A stretch of 12,466 nt of DNA. It comes from Acidimicrobiaceae bacterium (GTDB lineage: Bacteria > Actinomycetota > Acidimicrobiia > Acidimicrobiales > RAAP-2). The DNA lies in the NCBI GenBank assembly GCA_030838245.1, contig JAUTXB010000106.1:1-12466 (forward strand), written 5' to 3'. A model generated the notes under the pieces. It worked only from the letters and a program-made list of their open reading frames with translations. It was not told the DNA's origin and ran no database searches. The translations under genes were made by a program, and so were the position numbers. Shown here one piece after another: positions 6,907 through 12,466 of the stretch (position 1 is its first letter; every line of letters begins with the position of its first letter).

Positions 6907-8064
6907 ATGCCCAATCCCATCGGTGACCTGTTCCCGGCCGACGAGGGGCTCACCCACCAGATCTCCGACACGTTCGCCGTGGTGGGAACGAGCGATCCCG
7001 CCTGGACCGAGAAGGTGTGCGCCATGGCCATGGCCCGCGACGGCCGCTTCCAGCTGGGCTTCGGGCTGGGTCGCTACCCGAACCGCAACGTGTTGGACGC
7101 CTACGCGGCGACGAGCAGGGGTGCAGAGCAGATCACGGTGCGGGCCAGCCGCAGCCTGTCGTCGGCCCCGGTGTCCACCTCGGTCGGGCCGATCCACTAC
7201 GAGGTCCTCGAGCCATTGCGGCGGGTCCGGTTCCACCTCGAGCCCAACGACATCCAACCCATCGCCTTCGACATCGAGTTCCTAGCCGCCGTGCCTCCGC
7301 GACTGGAGGAACGCACCCACAACCGCGACCAGTTCCGAGTGTCGGCCGACCTGGTCCGCTACCACCAGACCGGTGTTGCCTCCGGCTGGATCGACCGCGA
7401 CGGCGAGCGCACCGAGATCACGCCGGACACCTGGGTCGCCACCCGCGACCACTCGTGGGGGGTGCGATATGACGTCGGCCCTCCTCCGACCGATCGGCCG
7501 CAGACCAGTGCCTTCCCCGCCGGCGTCGGGTTCATGATGATCTGGTGCCCGGCTCTCATGGAGCGGCCCGACGGCACTCGCTATGCGCTGCACCTTCACT
7601 TCACACTGGTCGAGGCGCCCGGGTTCTCCCAGAAGACGGTCACCGCGGGCGTCGAACACCCTGACGGTCGGGTCGAGCCCATCGTCGACCTCCTCCCGTC
7701 GCTGCGCTTCGATCCGGCCAACCGCCGCCTACTCGGCGGCTCGGTCACCGCCGTGATGGCTGACAGGAGCGAACGACCGATCCAGATCGAAGTGCTGGGC
7801 GATACCGGCGTCCAGCTCGGCGCTGGGCTCTACTTCGGGTTGGACGGGCACCACCATGGTGAATGGCGTGGCCCGTTCCATCTGGACGGCGAGCGCATCG
7901 GCGACTGCCGTCCCACCCAGGTGGCCCGGCGGTTGCACCAGATCCGCGATACCGCCGTGCGGGTCCACGACCCGGTCGGCGGTGGCGTCGGTTGGGGAAA
8001 CTGCCAACCGATCGCCGCCGGGCCCTGGCCGGATCTCGGCCTGGCCGACGACCCGTGGATGTAG
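6907..8064 (+). CDS. CrtC/DUF7064-like conserved protein, function unknown
   Basis: A 385-residue soluble protein with no signal peptide or membrane segment. It resembles a family found in mycobacteria and other lipid- or steroid-degrading bacteria and distantly related to CrtC hydratases (two lipocalin-like barrels). The visible family marks are ypNRNVLDAY about 58-66, a VRASRSL block 78-84, GPIHYEVLEPLRRVRFHL about 94-111, RDHSWGVR 180-187 and a His-rich GLDGHHHGEWRGP 311-323. His and Trp in RDHSWG and the HHH cluster are the best candidates for active-site or ligand contacts. ATG at 6907 keeps the full conserved N-terminus but has only a weak RBS (GGA about 15 bases upstream). It lies 31 bases after LivF and may be on the same transcript. 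The family resemblance is recalled from motif pattern; I do not know its reaction, and hydration or modification of a lipid-like substrate is only a guess. Confidence 0.75.
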   Translation: MPNPIGDLFPADEGLTHQISDTFAVVGTSDPAWTEKVCAMAMARDGRFQLGFGLGRYPNRNVLDAYAATSRGAEQITVRASRSLSSAPVSTSVGPIHYEVLEPLRRVRFHLEPNDIQPIAFDIEFLAAVPPRLEERTHNRDQFRVSADLVRYHQTGVASGWIDRDGERTEITPDTWVATRDHSWGVRYDVGPPPTDRPQTSAFPAGVGFMMIWCPALMERPDGTRYALHLHFTLVEAPGFSQKTVTAGVEHPDGRVEPIVDLLPSLRFDPANRRLLGGSVTAVMADRSERPIQIEVLGDTGVQLGAGLYFGLDGHHHGEWRGPFHLDGERIGDCRPTQVARRLHQIRDTAVRVHDPVGGGVGWGNCQPIAAGPWPDLGLADDPWM

Positions 8065-8122
8065 CCTGTCCCGCTCGCTTTTGCGCGCCGGCCCGGTGCA
8101 CTCAATGATGGAGCCGATTGTT

Positions 8123-8163
8123 CGGGGCGGTAGCCCCGGGGACCGGTGGGAGAGGCCCACCGG
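8123..8163 (+). promoter_or_regulatory. Two tandem leader hairpins before the dehydrogenase gene
   Basis: CGGGGC (8123-8128) pairs with GCCCCG (8133-8138) across a GGTA loop. CCGGTGGG (8143-8150) pairs perfectly with CCCACCGG (8156-8163) across a five-base AGAGG loop. The second stem ends just before the RBS (AGAGAGGGGA, 8164-8173). A weak promoter could lie upstream (TTGCGC 8081-8086, 17 bases, AATGAT 8104-8109). There is no T-run, so these are more likely leader RNA structures controlling translation or stability than a terminator. I cannot match them to a known riboswitch class. Confidence 0.5.
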
Positions 8164-8178
8164 AGAGAGGGGAAAGCA

Positions 8179-8937
8179 GTGGAGATCGAAGGCAAGTCGG
8201 CCGTCGTCGTGGGCGGGGCCTCGGGCATGGCTCGGGCCACCGCTGAGCTGCTGCACCAACGGGGTGCATCGATCGCCATCGTCGACCTGCCCACCTCGGC
8301 TGGTGCGGAGGTGGCCAAGGACCTCGACGGCTCCTTCCATCCTGTCGATGTCACCGACGAGGAGGCCGTCGAGGCCGTCCTCGCCGAGGCCACCGGCCAA
8401 CTGGGGGGCCTGCACATCGCCGTGAACACGGCCGGAGGCGGCGTGGCCGCCCGCACGCTGGGCAAGAACGGGCCCCATCCCATGGCCGAGTTCCGTCAGG
8501 TCATCGAGCTCAACCTCATTGCCACCTTCAACCTGAACCGGCTCCAGGCCTCGGCCATGTCCACCAACGAGCCCGAGGACGGCGAACGCGGCATCATCAT
8601 CAACACGTCCTCCATCGCCGCCTTCGAGGGCCAGATCGGCCAGGTGGCCTATACCGCGGCCAAGGCTGGCATCGCCGGCATGGCCCTGACCATGGCCCGC
8701 GATCTCGGCAGCCTCGGGATCCGGGTGGTGGCCATCGCACCGAGCCTCTTCAGCACGGGTATCACCAAGGGCATCCCCGACGAGTTCGCCGAGGTCCTGA
8801 CCAAGGACGCCGCGTTCCCCAAGCGCATGGGCCGGCCCGAGGAGTACGCCCGCTTGGCCGTGGCCATCGTGGAGAACCCCATGCTCAACGGCTCGACCAT
8901 CCGCCTCGACGCCGGTCAGCGCTTCGCGCCCAAGTAG
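8179..8937 (+). CDS. Short-chain dehydrogenase/reductase, type II 3-hydroxyacyl-CoA dehydrogenase-like
   Basis: NAD(H)-type oxidoreductase for a hydroxyl/keto substrate, 252 residues, a normal classical SDR length. Cofactor motif VGGASGMA 11-18 has Ala (A18) where the third glycine is usual. D36 at the end of strand 2 (IVDLP) favours NAD over NADP. The active site is complete: N112, S145 (NTSSIAAF), Y158 and K162 (YTAAKAG). The layout, with an inserted stretch GKNGPHPMAEF about 95-105 and the C-terminal RLDAGQRFAPK, resembles HSD10-like hydroxyacyl-CoA or hydroxysteroid dehydrogenases. GTG at 8179 is chosen because GAGAGGGGA sits about five bases upstream and the family begins there; a start at 8146 would fall inside the leader hairpin. 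Substrate unknown; beta-oxidation or steroid-type oxidation fits the neighbourhood. Confidence 0.88.
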   Translation: MEIEGKSAVVVGGASGMARATAELLHQRGASIAIVDLPTSAGAEVAKDLDGSFHPVDVTDEEAVEAVLAEATGQLGGLHIAVNTAGGGVAARTLGKNGPHPMAEFRQVIELNLIATFNLNRLQASAMSTNEPEDGERGIIINTSSIAAFEGQIGQVAYTAAKAGIAGMALTMARDLGSLGIRVVAIAPSLFSTGITKGIPDEFAEVLTKDAAFPKRMGRPEEYARLAVAIVENPMLNGSTIRLDAGQRFAPK

Positions 8938-8985
8938 CCCGGTCACGGCCCGGGCGAGCCGGTGCCGGCACGGCCTTCCGACGGC

Positions 8986-8997
8986 CATACTGGGACG
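8986..8997 (+). promoter_or_regulatory. Candidate -10 element for leaderless hydrolase mRNA
   Basis: CATACT (8986-8991) fits a degenerate TANNNT -10 with its last T exactly seven bases before the GTG at 8998. Transcription would then begin on the start codon itself, the usual geometry of actinobacterial leaderless genes. No ribosome binding site precedes this GTG, which supports the reading. No clear -35 is seen. Confidence 0.45.
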
Positions 8998-9903
8998 GTG
9001 ACTTCCGACTCGCTCGACCACGTGCGCCTGCACGGCCAGCGCATCGCCTATCGCAGGCGCGGCGAGGGTCCGGCCGTCCTCTTGATCCACGGCATGGCCG
9101 GCAGCTCCGACACGTGGACGGCAGCCCTCCCCCTCCTGGCCGACAACTTCGACGTGGTAGCACCGGACCTCCCCGGACACGGCCAGTCGGACAAAGCCCC
9201 GGGTGACTACTCCCTCGGCTCCTACGCAAGCGTGTTGCGGGACTTGTTGGCCGTGCTCGACATCGATCGGGCCACGATTATCGGCCAATCGCTCGGCGGT
9301 GGCATCGCCATGCAGTTCGCCTACCAGTACCCCGAGGCCTGCGATCGCCTGGTACTGGTGGACAGCGGTGGCCTGGGGCGCGAGGTCTCGTGGATGCTCC
9401 GGGCTCTGGCCCTTCCCGGAGCCGAGCTGGTTATGCCGGTGCTGTTCCCGCGTTTTGCCAAAGACTGGGGCGACACCGTGGCCCGGTTCCTACACGACCG
9501 GGGGATTCGGTCCGGCCGTGCTTCAGAGTCGTGGCGGGCCTACGCGTCCCTGACCGACGCCGAGAACCGACAGGCCTTCATCCGTACCGTGCGGGCTGTC
9601 ATCGACCCCGGTGGGCAGTCGGTCAGCGCGGTCGACCGGCTCTACCTCACCGCCGAGATGCCCACTCTCATCGTGTGGGGCAACCAGGATCGCATCATCC
9701 CCGTCGCTCATGCCCATGCCGCCCATGAGGCGATGCCCCAGAGCCAGCTGGTGATCATGGAGGGCGTCGGGCACTTCCCCCACGTCGAGGAGCCGGTCCA
9801 GTTCGCCCGGACCGTGGCCGCCTTCATGCGGGAGACCGAACCTTCCACGACCGACAGGGCCCGTCTGGCCACGGCGTTGCGCACCGGACGCGAGACCGAC
9901 TGA
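8998..9903 (+). CDS. Alpha/beta hydrolase (MhpC/HsaD-like superfamily)
   Basis: Serine hydrolase of 301 residues acting on an ester, lactone or carbon-carbon bond. The fold is clear: HGMAG 31-35 (oxyanion-hole loop), APDLPGHGQSD 55-65, nucleophile elbow GQSLGG 96-101 with S98, acid D231 (WGNQDRIIP) and catalytic H259 (VGHFPHVEEP). Residues about 125-215 form the variable cap that sets specificity. I favour GTG at 8998 (MTSDSLDHVRLHG) because a -10-like CATACT lies just upstream; GTG at 8962 would add twelve residues with no family support or RBS. The gene is separated from the dehydrogenase by 60 bases and is convergent with the next one. Meta-cleavage-product hydrolases look like this, but so do many esterases and epoxide hydrolase relatives, so the reaction is open. 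Confidence 0.87.
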   Translation: MTSDSLDHVRLHGQRIAYRRRGEGPAVLLIHGMAGSSDTWTAALPLLADNFDVVAPDLPGHGQSDKAPGDYSLGSYASVLRDLLAVLDIDRATIIGQSLGGGIAMQFAYQYPEACDRLVLVDSGGLGREVSWMLRALALPGAELVMPVLFPRFAKDWGDTVARFLHDRGIRSGRASESWRAYASLTDAENRQAFIRTVRAVIDPGGQSVSAVDRLYLTAEMPTLIVWGNQDRIIPVAHAHAAHEAMPQSQLVIMEGVGHFPHVEEPVQFARTVAAFMRETEPSTTDRARLATALRTGRETD

Positions 9904-9949
9904 CCGCCCGAGCCCGATCTGGTTCGAACAATGAACAATCCAGTCAGTC
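9898..9949. repeat. Inverted repeat across both convergent stop codons, with a 7-bp tandem repeat inside
   Basis: GACTGAC (9898-9904) and GTCAGTC (9943-9949) are perfect inverted copies that include the TGA stops of the hydrolase and of the minus-strand dehydrogenase. A shorter nested pair is CTGG (9919-9922) and CCAG (9940-9943). Between them GAACAAT occurs twice head to tail (9926-9939). A long-loop hairpin could serve as a bidirectional end signal, but the stem is short, the loop is 38 bases and there is no T-run, so this is weak. Confidence 0.35.
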
Positions 9950-10696
9950 AGGCTTCTTTGGCGGGACGGACTCGCTGAACGCGTCGATCGGGCTGTAGAG
10001 CGACAGTCCGCCATCACAGTCGATGATCTGTCCGGTGACCCACTCCATCTCGTGGAGGGACAGGATGGTCTGGGCGATGTCGCCCGACTGTCCCAGGCGG
10101 CCGAGCGGCGTCCGGTCCCGAACGCCGGCCAACCAACCTGAGTCGACGGGAGCCCGACCCAACATCGGGGTCTGGGTCACACCGGGGCCGACGGCGTTCA
10201 CCCGGATGCCATACCGGGCCCACTCGAACGCAGCTACTTGCACGATCATGCTCAACGCCGCTTTCGAGGCGCAGTACAGGCCCATGCCCCGGTCGACGAG
10301 ATGGGCACTCACACTCGAGGTGGCCACCATCGAACCCTGCGTCTGGGAGTCGATCATGGCCCTGGCCAGCGCCCGAAGGACCAACCACGGGCCACGGGCA
10401 TTGATCTCCATGGTCCGGTCCCACGCCTCGACGGGCTCGTCGACCAGCATGCCTCCCTGCCCAACTCCGGCGGTGACGGTGACCGATTCAGGCACCCCGA
10501 CCAACTCGACGGTCTCCTCGAGGGCCGCATCGACCGCGGCGGGGTCCCGAACATCGCACCGGACATCGGGCTCCCCGGCGATGTCCCACACGACCACTCG
10601 AGCACCTTGCCCCCGTAGTCGCTCTGCGACCGATGAGCCGATGCCGGACCCGCCCCCGACGACCAGGGCCGCCCCGGCCTGATCGGACGGGCTCAC
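9944..10696 (-). CDS. Short-chain dehydrogenase/reductase (second copy, minus strand)
   Basis: Classical SDR of 250 residues, NAD-preferring by D38 (VVVWDIAG). Cofactor loop VGGGSGIG 13-20; the usual NNAG turn reads VTAG (74-77), lacking the Asn. Active-site residues are N99 (EINARG), S128 (ATSSVSA), Y141 and K145 (YCASKAAL). C-terminal GQIIDCDGG 222-230 is the family's usual VDGG turn. It resembles 3-oxoacyl-ACP reductase/hydroxysteroid dehydrogenase types. The GTG start at 10696 overlaps the TetR stop (GTGA), so both are translated together from one message and TetR most likely controls this gene directly. It ends convergently with the hydrolase, 40 bases apart. It is not close in sequence to the other dehydrogenase in this window, so the two are probably not a recent duplication. 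Exact substrate unknown. Confidence 0.88.
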   Translation of the reverse strand: MSPSDQAGAALVVGGGSGIGSSVAERLRGQGARVVVWDIAGEPDVRCDVRDPAAVDAALEETVELVGVPESVTVTAGVGQGGMLVDEPVEAWDRTMEINARGPWLVLRALARAMIDSQTQGSMVATSSVSAHLVDRGMGLYCASKAALSMIVQVAAFEWARYGIRVNAVGPGVTQTPMLGRAPVDSGWLAGVRDRTPLGRLGQSGDIAQTILSLHEMEWVTGQIIDCDGGLSLYSPIDAFSESVPPKKPD

Positions 10697-11283
10697 CGGA
10701 CAACCTCGAGCCGCAGCCCGTCGAGGACCAGAGGGGCTATGACGTCGACCAGCTCCCCCACCGGCCGACCGGGCTCGAGGGCGATGACGTGGATGGCGGC
10801 AGTGCTGATCGCCCCCAAGATGGCCACGGCCGTGAGCCGGGGATCGCCGACCGCCCGGAAACTCCCGTCATCGAGTCCCTCGACCAACAGGGCGGCCACC
10901 GGCTCGATGAACGCGGCGTTGGAATTGGCGGCGATCTCTGGCAATCGGGCCGCTCGGCCGAGATCGAAGTGCAGTGCGGTGCTCGCCTCGGGGTAGTCGG
11001 CGAACACGTGCAGGTGGTAACGGATTACCTGATGCAGGCGCTGGTCGGCCCGGCCGGGACTCCCCACTCCCGCCGCCACCGCTTCTCGGACGGCGTCGAG
11101 CACCACGCCGAAGATGAACGAGAGCACCTGCTCCTTCCCCTCGAAGTAGTAGTAGATGGTCGCCTTGGGAATGCCGGTGGCGGCGGCAATGTCGTCGGTC
11201 TTGGTCGCGTCGAGGCCGCGATCGGCAAAGAGCTCGGCCGCCTTCATCAGCTTCGAGGCCATGGCCGGGGGGACTGAGCGCAC
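10693..11283 (-). CDS. TetR-family transcriptional regulator
   Basis: Ligand-responsive repressor, 196 residues, typical for the family. The N-terminal helix-turn-helix is clear: SKLMKAAELFADRGLDATKT, then DDIAAATGIPKATIYYYFEGKEQVL, with the recognition helix around ATGIPKATIYYYF. The remainder is a helical ligand-binding and dimerisation region with FadR/AcrR-like character. I chose GTG at 11283 because AGGAG lies four bases upstream (minus-strand TAGGAGAATTGTG) and gives a normal-length N-terminus; the longer reading from 11379 would code through the promoter region and has no family support. It is divergent from the VOC and P450 genes and coupled to the dehydrogenase downstream, so it probably controls both units and itself. 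The inducer is probably an acyl-CoA or pathway intermediate (inference). Confidence 0.9.
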   Translation of the reverse strand: MRSVPPAMASKLMKAAELFADRGLDATKTDDIAAATGIPKATIYYYFEGKEQVLSFIFGVVLDAVREAVAAGVGSPGRADQRLHQVIRYHLHVFADYPEASTALHFDLGRAARLPEIAANSNAAFIEPVAALLVEGLDDGSFRAVGDPRLTAVAILGAISTAAIHVIALEPGRPVGELVDVIAPLVLDGLRLEVVR

Positions 11284-11364
11284 AATTCTCCTACCGATGT
11301 TCCGACCGATGTTGTACTGGTAGCCTAAGCTTACAGATTGAAATTGCTTCGGGCCAGGGGGACC
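11284..11364. promoter_or_regulatory. Divergent TetR/VOC promoter-operator region
   Basis: This 81-base gap holds the control signals for both directions. ACCGATGTT occurs twice as a direct repeat (11293-11301 and 11305-11313, 12-base period). CTACC (11291-11295) and GGTAG (11319-11323) bracket the pair as an inverted repeat. TAAGCTTA (11326-11333) is a perfect 8-bp palindrome in which TAAGCT, a -10-like TANNNT hexamer, reads on both strands. TTGTAC (11312-11317) followed after 16 bases by CAGATT (11334-11339) is another plus-strand promoter option. The repeats sit where bound TetR could block both promoters. The VOC RBS is AGGGGGA (11356-11362). The repeats are seen directly; operator function is inference. 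Confidence 0.55.
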
Positions 11365-11832
11365 ATGAAGATCCATCACACCGCCATCTGCACGCGGGAT
11401 ATCGAGACCAGCGTGGTCTTCTGGCGGGACGGGCTCGGCTTCGTCGAGCAGATGGACGAGACTTTCGCCGGCGACTGGCCCACCCTCTTTGGTGCTCGCC
11501 AGCCCCGCCTCCGGTCCGTGTTCCTCGGCGACCCCGCCGCCAGCGACGCCGGGATCATCGAGCTGGTCGACTTTGCCGGAGGGATCGGGGATGCCGGGGC
11601 GCCGTCACAAGGACCGGCGGTGGGGTTCTTTCTCGTGTCGGTCTACGTGGCCATCGAGCCCACGCTGGGCCGGCTCGAATCGTTGGGCCTGGGGGGAACG
11701 CCCAGCCGGATCTCGCTCGACGACACCGTGCAGATGGCGGTGGTCCACGACCCGAACGGCGTGGCGGTTGAGCTGATCGACCTGGGAGCACACGAGGATC
11801 GGGTCGACGACGCGACGGAGATACGGCCGTAA
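11365..11832 (+). CDS. VOC-superfamily (glyoxalase/bleomycin resistance-like) protein
   Basis: A 155-residue two-module vicinal-oxygen-chelate protein, the family that includes glyoxalase I, methylmalonyl-CoA epimerase and extradiol dioxygenases. The opening IHHTAICTRDIETSVVFWRDGLGF (3-26) is the classic first-module pattern with probable metal ligand H5. E66 (IIELVDF) and E136 (GVAVELIDL), after the DPNG turn 129-132, are the other ligands. The second-module His usually found near residue 88 (here GFFLVSVYV) is replaced by hydrophobic residues, so the metal site may be altered or absent. ATG at 11365 is chosen for the RBS AGGGGGA and the exact family start; TTG at 11338 would overlap the promoter. 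It is first in the unit with the P450 and divergent from TetR. It might be an isomerase, epimerase or binding protein; function uncertain. Confidence 0.85.
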   Translation: MKIHHTAICTRDIETSVVFWRDGLGFVEQMDETFAGDWPTLFGARQPRLRSVFLGDPAASDAGIIELVDFAGGIGDAGAPSQGPAVGFFLVSVYVAIEPTLGRLESLGLGGTPSRISLDDTVQMAVVHDPNGVAVELIDLGAHEDRVDDATEIRP

Positions 11833-11839
11833 TATCAGG

Positions 11840-11856
11840 CCGCGGCACGCCCGCGG
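11840..11856 (+). repeat. Short GC hairpin between VOC and P450 genes
   Basis: CCGCGG (11840-11845), loop CACGC, CCGCGG (11851-11856) forms a perfect 6-bp stem, ending just before the P450 RBS (AGGAG 11865-11869). No T-run follows. It may be chance in GC-rich DNA; a modest effect on P450 expression is possible. Confidence 0.3.
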
Positions 11857-11876
11857 TGACCGAGAGGAGCTGTGGC

Positions 11877-12466
11877 ATGACAAGCACCCGCGCTGAGTCA
11901 GACTTCGACCATCAGTCGCTGGCCTGGCTGGCCGAGCGCCACAGCCACAATGCCGAGCTGCGCCAACAGTGTCCGGTGGTGTGGAACCGCCACTACGGCG
12001 GGTTCTGGTTCGTATCCGGCTACGACGAGGTGACGGCGGTCTCTCGCGACAGCGAGACGTTCACCCCTCGCTTCGAGGAGAGCACCTCCGACGGCGTGCA
12101 GTACATCGGGATCATGGGCATTCCCCGAGGCGAAGGGATGCCGCCCATCGGGATCGCCGAGGCCGAAGGCGATCGCCACGCCGCCCTTCGGCGGGCCATC
12201 AACCCGTTCATGCTCCCGCCGGCCGTCGCCACGGACCGGCCGTTCTTGGAACGAGCCGCCTCGTGGTTCTTGGACCAGAAGATCGCCGACGGGCGAATGG
12301 ACATGGTCCACGATTTCACCAATCCGGTTCCCGCGCTGTGGACCATGCGAATGCTCGACCTCCCGCCTCAGGGCTGGGAGCGATATGCCGACTACTTCCA
12401 TGCCACCGCCGCCTACGGGCAGGAGACGGGCGAGTACCAACGGGCCGTGAGCCGCACGCCGGAGAT
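11877..12466 (+). CDS. Cytochrome P450, 3' partial
   Basis: N-terminal half (196 complete codons) of a soluble bacterial P450 monooxygenase, normally about 400-420 residues; the heme-Cys region lies beyond the right edge. Visible family marks are CPVVWNRHYGGFWFVSGYDEV about 32-52 (substrate-entry and beta-1 strand region), SRDSETFTP 56-64, C-helix HAALRRAINP 101-110 with the heme-propionate pair H101 and R105, and DFTNPVPALW 146-155. The pattern resembles actinobacterial P450s that hydroxylate steroids, terpenes or fatty acids. ATG at 11877 is supported by AGGAG seven bases upstream. It needs a ferredoxin and reductase, which are not in the window. It is separated from the VOC gene by 44 bases and should be co-transcribed with it, probably under TetR control. 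Subfamily cannot be fixed from the N-terminus alone. Confidence 0.9.
   Translation, partial: MTSTRAESDFDHQSLAWLAERHSHNAELRQQCPVVWNRHYGGFWFVSGYDEVTAVSRDSETFTPRFEESTSDGVQYIGIMGIPRGEGMPPIGIAEAEGDRHAALRRAINPFMLPPAVATDRPFLERAASWFLDQKIADGRMDMVHDFTNPVPALWTMRMLDLPPQGWERYADYFHATAAYGQETGEYQRAVSRTPE

Noticed and set aside
8146..8178. Longer start for the first dehydrogenase
   Set aside because: It falls inside the leader hairpin and adds residues not found in the family; GTG at 8179 has a strong RBS.
7729..9288. 519-codon minus-strand open frame opposite the CrtC-like, dehydrogenase and hydrolase genes
   Set aside because: It spans three genes and their gaps on the other strand, with a Gly/His/Arg-rich translation and no recognisable domain.
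8179..10696. Duplicated dehydrogenase pair
   Set aside because: The two short-chain dehydrogenases share only family motifs and differ in N-terminus, cofactor loop and C-terminus, so a recent duplication is not supported.
11284..11379. Upstream extension of the TetR protein (start at 11379)
   Set aside because: It would code through the promoter and repeats and overlap the VOC start. GTG at 11283 has AGGAG just upstream and gives normal TetR length.

Overview
The window is GC-rich DNA, almost fully coding, with frequent GTG starts, 4-bp start/stop overlaps, strong purine-rich ribosome binding sites and actinobacterial-type protein families. This suggests a high-GC actinobacterium; the fused LivH-LivM permease and the mix of short-chain dehydrogenases, P450 and CrtC-like protein would fit Acidimicrobiia or a relative. 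That lineage call is inference. I see no rRNA, tRNA, CRISPR, transposase or phage gene.

Layout: (1) 1-1555, the 3' part of a membrane acyltransferase-3 protein fused to an extracytoplasmic SGNH domain, cut by the left edge. (2) 1742-6875, a complete branched-chain-amino-acid-type (HAAT) ABC importer: a Cys-rich secreted binding protein, an intercistronic hairpin, a single-chain LivH-LivM fused permease with a Pro/Ser/Ala tail, then LivG-like and LivF-like ATPases joined by overlapping stop/start codons. (3) 6907-9903, a CrtC/DUF7064-like protein, an NAD-type short-chain dehydrogenase behind two tandem leader hairpins, and an alpha/beta hydrolase that looks leaderless. (4) 9944-11283 on the minus strand, a TetR regulator followed by a translationally coupled second short-chain dehydrogenase. 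(5) 11365-12466 on the plus strand, divergent from TetR, a VOC-fold (glyoxalase-like) protein and the N-terminal part of a cytochrome P450 cut by the right edge.

Taken together the genes look like uptake plus oxidative catabolism of a small, probably hydrophobic or lipid/terpenoid/steroid-like compound. The importer delivers a substrate, P450 and the dehydrogenases oxidise it, hydrolase and VOC protein process intermediates, and TetR senses a ligand at the 81-bp divergent promoter region. The substrate cannot be read from the sequence, and the importer and catabolic genes may be independent. The most notable details are the degenerate ABC signature in the LivG-like ATPase combined with a His-less H-loop in LivF (predicting one active and one degenerate ATP site), the ten-cysteine binding protein with no lipobox, the leader hairpins, and the repeat/palindrome structure of the TetR-VOC intergenic region.
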